The notes beneath the pieces are model-generated. The model saw nothing but the letters and a program-made list of their open reading frames with translations. It searched no databases and was not told the DNA's origin. 64,000 nt of DNA. Origin: Pseudomonas bohemica (GTDB lineage: Bacteria; Pseudomonadota; Gammaproteobacteria; Pseudomonadales; Pseudomonadaceae). The DNA lies in NCBI RefSeq assembly GCF_002934685.1, contig NZ_NKHL01000115.1:160991-224990 (forward strand), given 5' to 3'. Positions 23,620 to 31,573 of this stretch are shown here, piece after piece. Made by a program: the position numbers and the translations under genes. The stretch's first letter is position 1. Each line of letters opens with the position of its first letter.

Positions 23620-25253
23620 GATGCTTTCAATCCATTCATCCAGCCGCGCTGGTCGATTTCGATGACGCTCGGCCCCTGACGATCTTTCGCTGAATTCAGG
23701 GCGGCTTTCAATTGCTCCACGCCACTGACCGCTGCGGCGGCGCAGCCCAGCGCCTTGGCAACGCCGATGAAATCGGGGGTGTAGATGTCTACACCGACCG
23801 GCTCGATGGCCCGGTTGAGCATGTATTTCTTGATCTCCTCGTAACCCTGGTTATTCCACAGCAGGACGATGATGGGCGTGCGCGCCTCGACCGCGCTGGC
23901 CAGTTCCGACAGGGTGAATTGCAGACCGCCATCACCGATCAGGCAGGCCACGGGGTTGCGCTCGCCAGCGTCCTGACTGCCGAGCCAGGCACCGATCGCA
24001 GCCGGCAAGGCGTAGCCGAGGGTGCCGTAGCCGGTGGACGAGTTGAACCAGCGCCGCGGCTTGTCCAGATCGAGCGTCAGATTGCCGGTGTAGACAGGCT
24101 GGGTCGAGTCGCCAACGATGACCAACTCGGGAAGAATTTCCAGCACGGTTTGCAGGAAAAGGGTCTGCCCGCGCGTTGCTTCATCCCATGAGGCGTGCAG
24201 AGTGGCTTTCAGCGCGGCGGCGCGTTTGCGACCCCAGTCTGCTTCGCGTTCGGCCAGGTCGTGCTCGTCCAATGCCGCCAGTAGGGCTTCAGCGGCCATT
24301 TTCGAATCGGACACCAGCGCCACCTTCGGCGGGAAATTGCGCACTGTCTGGTCAGGGTCGATATCGATGCGCAGCAATGTGCCAGGAATCTTGAAGTGGC
24401 CCTGGAACGTGATGTCGTAATCGGTTTCCGCCAATTCAGTGCCAATCGCCAGCACTGCATCGGCGCCTTCGATGATTTCGCGGGTGGGGTCGAGGGACTG
24501 CGTCGAACCGATCAAGAGCGGGTGGCTGGATGGCAGCATGCCCTTGGCATTGATGGTCAGCGCGACAGGCGCGTCCAGTTTCTCGGCCAGTTGCGTCAGC
24601 GCCGCAGCGGCATCGATGGCGCCGCCACCGGCCAGGATCAAGGGACGTTTGGCGCTGGCCAAAAGCGTAGCCATCTGTTTGATCGCGCAAGGCGCAGGCC
24701 CGGCGCGGGTAATCGACACCGGCTGGCTATCGAGCAGGTCGTCGGCGTTTTCCACCAGCACGTCCAAAGGGATTTCAATGTGCACGGGGCGCGGACGGCC
24801 GGCCTGAAACAGCGCGAAAGCGCGGCCCAGGACCGATGGCAATTCCGCAGCGGACATCAAGGTATGCGAAAACGCGGCGACCCCTGCGATCAGTGCCCCT
24901 TGCGATGGCAATTCATGCAGCTTGCCGCGACCGCCGCCCAGTTGACTGCGCGACTGCACGCTGGAAATCACCAGCATCGGAATCGAATCGGCGTAAGCCT
25001 GACCCATTGCGGTGGTGATGTTGGTCATGCCGGGACCGGTAATGATGAAGCACACGCCCGGCTTGCCGCTGGTGCGTGCATAGCCATCGGCCATGAAACC
25101 GGCGCCCTGCTCGTGGCGCGGGGTGACGTGATTGATCGAAGAGCTGGCCAGCCCGCGGTACAGCTCCACGGTATGCACACCGGGTATGCCGAAGACCTGC
25201 TCAACGCCATACCCCTCAAGTAACCTGACCAATACTTCGCCGCATGTTGCCAT
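23616..25253 (-). CDS. ThDP-dependent 2-oxoacid decarboxylase, probably 5-guanidino-2-oxopentanoate decarboxylase
   Basis: A 545-residue thiamine-diphosphate enzyme. It has the catalytic Glu E48 (RHEQGAGFMADGYAR), the central domain with LAGGGAIDAA, and the ThDP/Mg motif GDGGLQFTLSELASA ending in NNQG (late). The layout is that of AruI-like 2-ketoarginine decarboxylases of Pseudomonas rather than acetolactate synthase, and no regulatory subunit lies nearby. It is the first gene of a two-gene operon with an aldehyde dehydrogenase, divergent from a LysR regulator. The class is certain, the substrate is not. Confidence 0.7.
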   Translation of the reverse strand: MATCGEVLVRLLEGYGVEQVFGIPGVHTVELYRGLASSSINHVTPRHEQGAGFMADGYARTSGKPGVCFIITGPGMTNITTAMGQAYADSIPMLVISSVQSRSQLGGGRGKLHELPSQGALIAGVAAFSHTLMSAAELPSVLGRAFALFQAGRPRPVHIEIPLDVLVENADDLLDSQPVSITRAGPAPCAIKQMATLLASAKRPLILAGGGAIDAAAALTQLAEKLDAPVALTINAKGMLPSSHPLLIGSTQSLDPTREIIEGADAVLAIGTELAETDYDITFQGHFKIPGTLLRIDIDPDQTVRNFPPKVALVSDSKMAAEALLAALDEHDLAEREADWGRKRAAALKATLHASWDEATRGQTLFLQTVLEILPELVIVGDSTQPVYTGNLTLDLDKPRRWFNSSTGYGTLGYALPAAIGAWLGSQDAGERNPVACLIGDGGLQFTLSELASAVEARTPIIVLLWNNQGYEEIKKYMLNRAIEPVGVDIYTPDFIGVAKALGCAAAAVSGVEQLKAALNSAKDRQGPSVIEIDQRGWMNGLKAS

Positions 25254-25412
25254 GTCTGGACCTTCATTCGTTCGTGGAATCGCTTTCGAAGGCGCCCGCC
25301 GGGCTACGCCTGGAGCGCTGCATGGCGATCATTGGAACCGCGTGGCGATACCGGTGACAACGCAAAAAATGTCATGCTTAGCCATGTTCTCAGATCATGC
25401 CTGCGCCTACCC

Positions 25413-26300
25413 ATGAAACGCCTGCCGCCCCTGCCCGCTCTACACACCTTTCTGATCACGGCGCGATGCTGCAATTTCACGCGGGCGGCGCAATTGCTGC
25501 ACATCACCCAAGGCGCTGTCAGTCGACAGATTTCCGGCCTGGAAAGCCACTTGGGGTATCGGCTGTTCCATCGCCAGGCGCGGGGGTTGAGTCTGACTGC
25601 ACAGGGCCGTGAGTTTTTTCCGCGTATCGAGCATGTCTTTGGCCTGATTGAAGAAGCGGTGGATCACCTGGAAACCGGCCAGCAAACCTTGCAACTCAAG
25701 GCGCCCACCTGCATTACGCGCTGGCTTTTGCCGCGCTTGTTGCAATGGCAGAAAGAGCGCCCCGATGTGCCGGTCGAATTGACCACTACTATTGCCCACG
25801 ACGTGGATTTCCGGCGCGAACGGTTTGACGCGGCTGTCGTTTATGGTGGATATCCCGACGATTCGCCGCACGTTCACCACCTGTTTGACGAACAGCTGAC
25901 ACCGGTCTGCGCACCGTCGCTGCTCGCGGGCGCTCAGCCGCTGGAACGATTCGAGGATCTGGACCAGCACATGCTGCTGCATCCCACGCTCGATGAGCAG
26001 GATTGGGCGCACTGGTTGAAGGCAGCGGGGACCCGCCTGGGTAATGTCGGCAAAGGTCAGCACTTCGACACCATGGACCTGGCGATGACCGTTGCCTCTC
26101 AAGGGTCAGGCATTGCCATGGGCGACTGGTCGCTGATCGGCGAGGACCTGCGCGCGGGGCGCTTGATTACCCCGTTCGATCTCAGGGTGAAGACAGGCGC
26201 AGGGTATTACTTTGTCTATCCCACGCGCACGGAATCGACGCCACAGCTGCGCGAGTTGCTGGACTGGCTGCTGGCAGAAGCCGCCGCGCGTAACCGATAG
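25413..26300 (+). CDS. LysR-family regulator (GcvA-like)
   Basis: A 295-residue LysR regulator. It begins MKRLPPLPALHTFLITARCC, and the helix-turn-helix reads FTRAAQLLHITQGAVSRQIS, as in GcvA-type members. The effector domain runs to the C-terminus. ATG at 25413 is the family start; 27 further open codons lie upstream. It is divergent from the decarboxylase/dehydrogenase operon with 159 bases between them, and is the likely regulator. Confidence 0.9.
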   Translation: MKRLPPLPALHTFLITARCCNFTRAAQLLHITQGAVSRQISGLESHLGYRLFHRQARGLSLTAQGREFFPRIEHVFGLIEEAVDHLETGQQTLQLKAPTCITRWLLPRLLQWQKERPDVPVELTTTIAHDVDFRRERFDAAVVYGGYPDDSPHVHHLFDEQLTPVCAPSLLAGAQPLERFEDLDQHMLLHPTLDEQDWAHWLKAAGTRLGNVGKGQHFDTMDLAMTVASQGSGIAMGDWSLIGEDLRAGRLITPFDLRVKTGAGYYFVYPTRTESTPQLRELLDWLLAEAAARNR

Positions 26301-26456
26301 CGGTGGCGCGCCGACCCGGCCTGATCACCAAATCGTCGCCCCGTCCGGCCGCCGATAAAAACATTCAATGCCTGTCGTTAGGCCAGGACCGGAATAGCGA
26401 CCTACACTCACCTCATCCGCAAAAAAATAATTTTTAACCGGATCGAGGTACGCGTC

Positions 26457-26633
26457 ATGAGAACCACAATAAAAAGACAATGCGTTTATGTCGTTGCTGT
26501 CGTTACGGTGCTGAGCATCTATGCGGCGGGTGCCTACAGAATCGAGCAACTTCGCCAATCACCGCGCATGGCGGTGGTGTGCACCATCGGCCACTGCGTG
26601 CCTGCGGATGCCAGCTTCAGCGCACTGCGATGA
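26457..26633 (+). CDS. 58-residue membrane peptide
   Basis: A short gene: MRTTIKRQCVYVVAVVTVLS, then IYAAGAYRIEQLRQSPRMAV, ending in a Cys-containing tail (VCTIGHCVP…) and LR. It has basic residues followed by one hydrophobic helix (about 10-25), so it is probably anchored in the inner membrane with a short periplasmic tail holding CTIGHC. GAGG lies 8-12 bases before the ATG. A -10/-35 pair is not clear, though the upstream region is AT-rich. The family is not recognised. It overlaps nothing else I believe in. Confidence 0.5.
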   Translation: MRTTIKRQCVYVVAVVTVLSIYAAGAYRIEQLRQSPRMAVVCTIGHCVPADASFSALR

Positions 26634-26757
26634 TCGCTATTCAGGCTGGATGAATCGATTGAGCCAGCTATCGAATAGCAAACTAACGGATTAGACTGGA
26701 CGCACTTTTTCCCGCAGAAAGTTTGGCGGGTCGACCTGTCAGTTCGAGTTCTTGTTC

Positions 26758-28266
26758 GTGACCAGCCTCAATCAAACCCGCCCGGACATCCGCAGCATTC
26801 TCTTTGCGCTGATGATGGCCGTCTTTTTGAGCGCGCTGGACCAAACCATTGTTGCGGTCTCGATGCCCGCCATTTCTGCTCAATTCCAGGATTTCGACCT
26901 GCTGGCCTGGGTCATTTCTGCCTACATGGTGGCGCTGACTGTCGCCGTACCGATTTACGGCAAGCTGGGCGACCTTTATGGGCGACGCCGTCTCATGCTG
27001 CTCGGATTGGGCGTGTTCACCCTCGCTTCGCTGTTCTGCGCGATGGCGCAAAGCATGGAACAACTGGTACTGGCGCGGGTGCTGCAGGGCATCGGTGCGG
27101 GCGGGATGGTATCGGTCAGTCAGGCAATCATTGGCGACATCGTGCCCCCGCGCGAACGAGGTCGCTACCAAGGCTATTTCAGCAGCATGTACGCGGCCGC
27201 CAGCGTGGCTGGACCAGTGCTTGGCGGGTTCATGACCGAGTACCTGTCCTGGCGCTGGGTTTTCATCATCAATCTGCCATTGGGCTTCCTGGCCTGGTGG
27301 GTCGCCCGGCAGACGCTCATCGGCCTGCCGGTGCCGCAGCGTAAACCGATCATCGATTATCCAGGCACGCTATTGATGATCGTCGGCCTCACCGCCTTGC
27401 TGCTCGGCATCACTGAAATCGGCCAGGGCCACAGCTGGCGCGATCAGCATGTGTTGGGGCAACTGAGCGTGGCATTGCTGGCGCTGGTGTTTTTCGTGCT
27501 TTACGAGCGCCGCACCCGCGAGCCGCTGCTGCCCATGCACCTGTTCACCAACCGCAGCGCGGTGTTGTGCTGGTGCACGATTTTTTTCACCAGTTTTCAG
27601 GCGATCTCGTTGATCGTTCTGCTGCCCCTGCGCTTCCAGACCGTGACCGGCGGCGGCGCGGACAGCGCAGCGCTGCACCTGATGCCCTTGGCGATCGGCA
27701 TGCCCATTGGGGCCTACTTCGGTGGCCGACGCACGTCTCTCACAGGTCGCTACAAACCGATCATCCTGACCGGCGCGCTGTTGATGCCGCTGGCCATTCT
27801 GGGGATCGCCTTCACTCCACCCCATTCGGCGATCCTCACCGGCGTGTTCATGGTGCTGGCCGGTATCGCCTGTGGGTTGCAGTTTCCGACCTCGTTGGTG
27901 GGCACGCAGAACTCGGTCGAGATGAAGGACATGGGTGTGGCAACCAGCACCACCAATCTGTTTCGCTCGCTGGGCGGTGCGGTGGGTGTCGCCAGCATGT
28001 CGGCCGTACTGCTGGCGATGCTTGCGGGTTCCGGTCTGGAGCAGATCGACGGCAGCACGATAGGCGGTAAACGCGGTTCGGGGAATCTGCTGATGGACAG
28101 CCTGCACGCGGTGAGCGGTCCGGCGCTGGTCCTGTTGCGTGGGCAACTGTCGATGACCTTCCAGCATTTGCTGATGACCAGTGCCGCGGTCTCGCTGCTT
28201 GGTCTGGCTGCAGCCCTGGCGATGCCGAATCATCTGCTGCGTGGGCGGGAAGATAAGGATCGCTGA
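26758..28266 (+). CDS. DHA2-family (EmrB/QacA-type) multidrug exporter
   Basis: A 502-residue, 14-helix proton antiporter of the inner membrane. Motif D1 (LSALDQTIVAVSMPAIS) opens helix 1, motif A (GKLGDLYGRRRLML) follows helix 2, and motif C (AAASVAGPVLGGF) is in helix 5. No membrane-fusion partner adjoins it, so it may act alone. I start at GTG 26758; TTG at 26752 is the alternative and neither has a strong ribosome site. A REP pair follows its stop codon. The substrate is unknown. Confidence 0.85.
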   Translation: MTSLNQTRPDIRSILFALMMAVFLSALDQTIVAVSMPAISAQFQDFDLLAWVISAYMVALTVAVPIYGKLGDLYGRRRLMLLGLGVFTLASLFCAMAQSMEQLVLARVLQGIGAGGMVSVSQAIIGDIVPPRERGRYQGYFSSMYAAASVAGPVLGGFMTEYLSWRWVFIINLPLGFLAWWVARQTLIGLPVPQRKPIIDYPGTLLMIVGLTALLLGITEIGQGHSWRDQHVLGQLSVALLALVFFVLYERRTREPLLPMHLFTNRSAVLCWCTIFFTSFQAISLIVLLPLRFQTVTGGGADSAALHLMPLAIGMPIGAYFGGRRTSLTGRYKPIILTGALLMPLAILGIAFTPPHSAILTGVFMVLAGIACGLQFPTSLVGTQNSVEMKDMGVATSTTNLFRSLGGAVGVASMSAVLLAMLAGSGLEQIDGSTIGGKRGSGNLLMDSLHAVSGPALVLLRGQLSMTFQHLLMTSAAVSLLGLAAALAMPNHLLRGREDKDR

Positions 28267-28274
28267 CGTTGATC

Positions 28275-28364
28275 TGTAGGAGCGCGCTTGCCCGCGAGCC
28301 ATTGGGCCAGGCTATAACTCTTCCCTGGTCAAACCGGCCTCTCGCGGGCAAGCGCGCGCCTACA
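28275..28364. repeat. REP pair after the DHA2 exporter gene
   Basis: TGTAGGAGCGCGCTTGCCCG (from 28275) faces CGGGCAAGCGCGCGCCTACA (ending 28364). It is the third copy of the REP doublet and lies between convergent genes. Confidence 0.85.
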
Positions 28365-28389
28365 GGTTGGAGGCGAACACAGAAAAAAA

Positions 28390-29250
28390 TCAGCCGCTGT
28401 AATACCCTACCGCTACCAGAAAATGCCCAACTTTGCGCATGTAAGCGTGCTTGTGCTCGTCCTTGCCGGTCACGGGATTACGCCACAGGTATTCGTATTC
28501 GCCTTCGGGCTGCTTCTTGATCTTCTCCAGCATCGGGATTCCGACAGGTTTGCCTTCCGGGTCCTTGACCTTGCTGAAGTCGGTGTTGACCAGACGCAGA
28601 TTGGTGCCGTGGGCGACGTAGCGTTTGCTGTCCGTATCGACGACGAACACATACAAATCATCTTGGAGAAATCCGCCCTTGAGGCTGTTTATCGCTTCGA
28701 CCGTGTTGGGCTCATCCTGCGCCAGCGCTTTCGATGCCTTGTCCAGTAACGCTTTGGCCTGTTCCGCCGTGGCCCGAGGCAGGTAATAGCCCACGGCCAG
28801 GATGCGATTGCCCACGCGCTCGAAATACACGCGCTTGCGCTCGATCTTGCCATCGCGCCAATTCTCCCAGCGGTATTCGGCCTGCTGGATACCGGCGCTT
28901 TCCGGGGTCTGCAACACGTCCTTGAAGGCCTTTTGCAGCGCGGGGTCCAGCACCGAAGAGATGTCGCGTCCGATCAGCACGACAGACGGCCCGCCACTGG
29001 CGAGCATCACGCCGTTGGTGTCGGTGACGAACACATATCGCTCACCATCGACGAACTCCCCCTGGCGACTGAATTCGGCGAGCGCCTTGTCGCCTACCTG
29101 CCGGTAATGGGTGACGGCCTTTTCCAGTAGCCCTTTTGCCGCTGCCGCCTCCTGAGCTTCGTCCGCCGCCAGCACCCGGCCTGCACAAACGCAGGCAAGC
29201 GCAGCGATCACGAATGTTTTCCACGTACCACATTTCGAAACGACTGGCAT
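28390..29250 (-). CDS. Periplasmic Cache-domain protein
   Basis: A 286-residue exported protein. The signal peptide (about 1-29) is followed by two single-Cache repeats. Each has the pattern YVFVTDTNGVMLASGG or YVFVVDTDSKRYVAHG, then a conserved aromatic RVYFERVGNRILAVGYY-type end; the C-terminus GHFLVAVGYYSG repeats it. There is no membrane anchor or signalling domain, so it is a free sensor-like or binding protein. The first repeat lies at about 35-155 and the second at about 160-286. The ligand is unknown. It is convergent with the DHA2 exporter. Confidence 0.75.
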   Translation of the reverse strand: MPVVSKCGTWKTFVIAALACVCAGRVLAADEAQEAAAAKGLLEKAVTHYRQVGDKALAEFSRQGEFVDGERYVFVTDTNGVMLASGGPSVVLIGRDISSVLDPALQKAFKDVLQTPESAGIQQAEYRWENWRDGKIERKRVYFERVGNRILAVGYYLPRATAEQAKALLDKASKALAQDEPNTVEAINSLKGGFLQDDLYVFVVDTDSKRYVAHGTNLRLVNTDFSKVKDPEGKPVGIPMLEKIKKQPEGEYEYLWRNPVTGKDEHKHAYMRKVGHFLVAVGYYSG

Positions 29251-29508
29251 TGCGCTTACTCCGTTCTTATTGATTTGCGAGCAAGCTTAGACGGGAGGAG
29301 GCAATAGGGAAGTATTCGGACGCCGGATCTGCGCTTGATGGACTGTCGCTTTGCTGAATGCCCATAAGGATCTGAGTAAAGGCTAAGTAAACCATCTGTT
29401 CAAGCGGCACGAACAAATGTATAGATGCAGGCTGCGCGCCACACGGTTATAGTCGCCTGCCTGAAGAGTAAGCCGAATATGCCTTGCGCAGGATCGAGCA
29501 TCTACCAC

Positions 29509-30177
29509 TCATCCGTTAGTCGCGCCCGTCGCCGACTCGGGAGCAGGGTCTCGCAACGCGTAACTGTAGCGGAGCATGTCCAGAACGGTATCGACCAGGC
29601 GTTCGGCGTCTCTGGACAGCTGAAAACTGTCCGGTACCAGCAACCACTGGCCGAGAATGCCATGTACATAAGCATGCAGACAGATCGCCCCTCGTTGAGG
29701 GTTGAGGTCAGCGGGTAATTGCCCTTGGCGTATCGCATTGCTCAACCCCAGGGAAATGCGTTCGTTGGCATCGAGCCAGACAAATTGGCGCTGACGCCGC
29801 ATGTCACACATTTCATCGGTGAATTCGAATTTATGAAACAGAATTTCATTGATGCGGCGGGTTTTCGGGTCCGTAGCAACTTGCTGAAACAAGTGAACCA
29901 GAAGCTTTCTCGTCCACCCGAGTGGATCGGTTTCTTCAGCGCTTTCGCTGGCGCGGGCCATTTCTTCCAGTGGCTCATGCAGGCTGTCGAGCATCGCCTG
30001 CACCAGATCGGCCTTGTTGCTGAAGTGCCAGTAGATGGCCCCACGCGTCACTCCCGCCAGCGTCGCGATGTCTGCCAGAGTCGTGCGCGCCACGCCACGA
30101 TCGTAAAAAGCTCGCTCGGCGGCTTCGAGAATCTGCCTGCGCGTTTCTTGAGCTTCTTCTTTCGTGCGACGAACCAT
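29509..30177 (-). CDS. ttgR: TetR-family repressor of the efflux operon
   Basis: A 222-residue TetR repressor. The N-terminus MVRRTKEEAQETRRQILEAA and the HTH TTLADIATLAGVTRGAIYWH are almost those of TtgR/EmhR. The ligand domain retains HKFEFTDEMC and DTVLDMLRYS-type helices. It is divergent from ttgABC and should release its operator when bound by antibiotics or plant aromatics. It is about 12 residues longer than TtgR at the C-terminus. NalC/AcrR names also occur for this family. Confidence 0.92.
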   Translation of the reverse strand: MVRRTKEEAQETRRQILEAAERAFYDRGVARTTLADIATLAGVTRGAIYWHFSNKADLVQAMLDSLHEPLEEMARASESAEETDPLGWTRKLLVHLFQQVATDPKTRRINEILFHKFEFTDEMCDMRRQRQFVWLDANERISLGLSNAIRQGQLPADLNPQRGAICLHAYVHGILGQWLLVPDSFQLSRDAERLVDTVLDMLRYSYALRDPAPESATGATNG

Positions 30178-30313
30178 GGCAGTAAAACCTCAATGAAAAT
30201 GCTTCAGGCTCTCTGCTCGAATGGCCTGAACAGCATGCCGGGCGGCCTTTGTATTGCCTTGTCCCGGATCCGCAATCGATACCCCCGGTGCGTTCGAGTG
30301 TCGCAGCCGTGGG

Positions 30314-30345
30314 TGTTTACAAACAACCGTGAACGTAAGTATATT
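30314..30345 (+). promoter_or_regulatory. TtgR operator overlapping the ttgA promoter
   Basis: TTTACAAACAACCGTGAACG followed by TAAGTATATT closely matches the TtgR operator as I know it from P. putida. The -35 TTTACA (30316-30321) and -10 TATATT (30340-30345) are 18 bases apart; the dyad is TTAC … GTAAG. The ttgA start lies 86 bases downstream. Confidence 0.8.
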
Positions 30346-30430
30346 CATTAGCTTGCTACTTATCCAGCCGGAAACCATTTAACGCCCCTTACAACTTCTC
30401 ATGAGCCCAGCTCCTGACCCGAGGATCTTC

Positions 30431-31570
30431 ATGCAATTCAAGCCAGCTGTTACCGTACTGGTCACTGCCGCCGCCCTGGCATCGCTGCTCAGCGGATGCA
30501 GTAAAAAGGAAGACGCGGCTGCGGCTGCACCACCGCCCCCTCAGGTCGGCGTCGTGACCCTCCAGCCCCAGCCTTACACGCTGGTCTCCGACCTGCCCGG
30601 CCGCACCACTGCCTATCGCGTTGCGGAAGTGCGTCCCCAGGTCAACGGCATCATTCTCAAGCGCCTGTTCACTGAAGGTACGGACGTAAAAGCCGGCCAG
30701 CAGCTGTATCAGATCGACCCTGCCGTGTATGAGGCCAACCTCAATAGCGCCAAGGCGACCTTCGATGCGACCAACTCGCTGGCAGGTCGCTACAAGCAGT
30801 TGATCAACGAGCAGGCCGTCAGCCGCCAGGAATACGACACCGCCGTCGGCAATGCCCGCGAAGCTCAGGCCGCCGTGCAGACCGCCGAGATCAATCTGCG
30901 CTATACGAAGGTGTATGCACCGATTTCCGGTCGCATAGGTCGTTCGCTGGTCACCGAGGGTGCGCTGGTGAGTAATGGCCAGACCGATGCGATGGCAACC
31001 ATTCAACAACTCGACCCTATTTATGTGGACGTGGTGCAGTCGTCGACCGAGTTGCTGCGTCTGCGTCGCGAGCTGGAAAGCGGCAAGCTGCAGAAAGCCG
31101 GTGACAACGCTGCCAAGGTCAAGCTGACCCTGGAAGACAACAGCCAATACCCGGTAGACGGCAAGCTGGAATTCTCCGAAGTTTCCGTTGACCAGACCAC
31201 AGGCTCGGTCACCCTTCGCGCTGTTTTCCCGAATCCCAACCACACGTTGCTTCCAGGCATGTTCGTGCACGCGCGTCTGCAATCGGGCGTTAACGAGAAG
31301 GCGATTCTGGTGCCGCAGCAAGGCGTCACCCGTGACCTGAAAGGCGTTCCGACTGCGCTGGTCGTCAATCAGGACAACAAGGTGGAGCTACGCACACTTG
31401 TCGCCAATCGCACCAGCGGCGCTGACTGGGTGGTGGAGAAAGGCCTCAATCCAGGCGATCGCGTGATCACCGAAGGCCTGCAGTACGTCAAGCCGGGCGC
31501 CGAAGTGAAGGTAGCGGAAGCCGCCAACATCAAGCCTGCCGCGCCGGCTCCCGCCCAAGGGAGTAATTGA
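30431..31570 (+). CDS. ttgA: RND efflux periplasmic adaptor
   Basis: A 379-residue membrane-fusion lipoprotein (TtgA/EmhA/MexA). The lipobox LLSGC gives lipidated C23. Hairpin, lipoyl and barrel domains follow: LPGRTTAYRVAEVRPQVNGI, LYQIDPAVYEANL, LRYTKVYAPISGRIGRS and GMFVHARLQ. The ATG at 30431 follows GAGG and fits the signal peptide; the open frame starts 10 codons earlier. It links the RND pump to the outer-membrane channel. First gene of ttgABC, three bases before ttgB. Confidence 0.95.
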   Translation: MQFKPAVTVLVTAAALASLLSGCSKKEDAAAAAPPPPQVGVVTLQPQPYTLVSDLPGRTTAYRVAEVRPQVNGIILKRLFTEGTDVKAGQQLYQIDPAVYEANLNSAKATFDATNSLAGRYKQLINEQAVSRQEYDTAVGNAREAQAAVQTAEINLRYTKVYAPISGRIGRSLVTEGALVSNGQTDAMATIQQLDPIYVDVVQSSTELLRLRRELESGKLQKAGDNAAKVKLTLEDNSQYPVDGKLEFSEVSVDQTTGSVTLRAVFPNPNHTLLPGMFVHARLQSGVNEKAILVPQQGVTRDLKGVPTALVVNQDNKVELRTLVANRTSGADWVVEKGLNPGDRVITEGLQYVKPGAEVKVAEAANIKPAAPAPAQGSN

Positions 31571-31573
31571 TCC

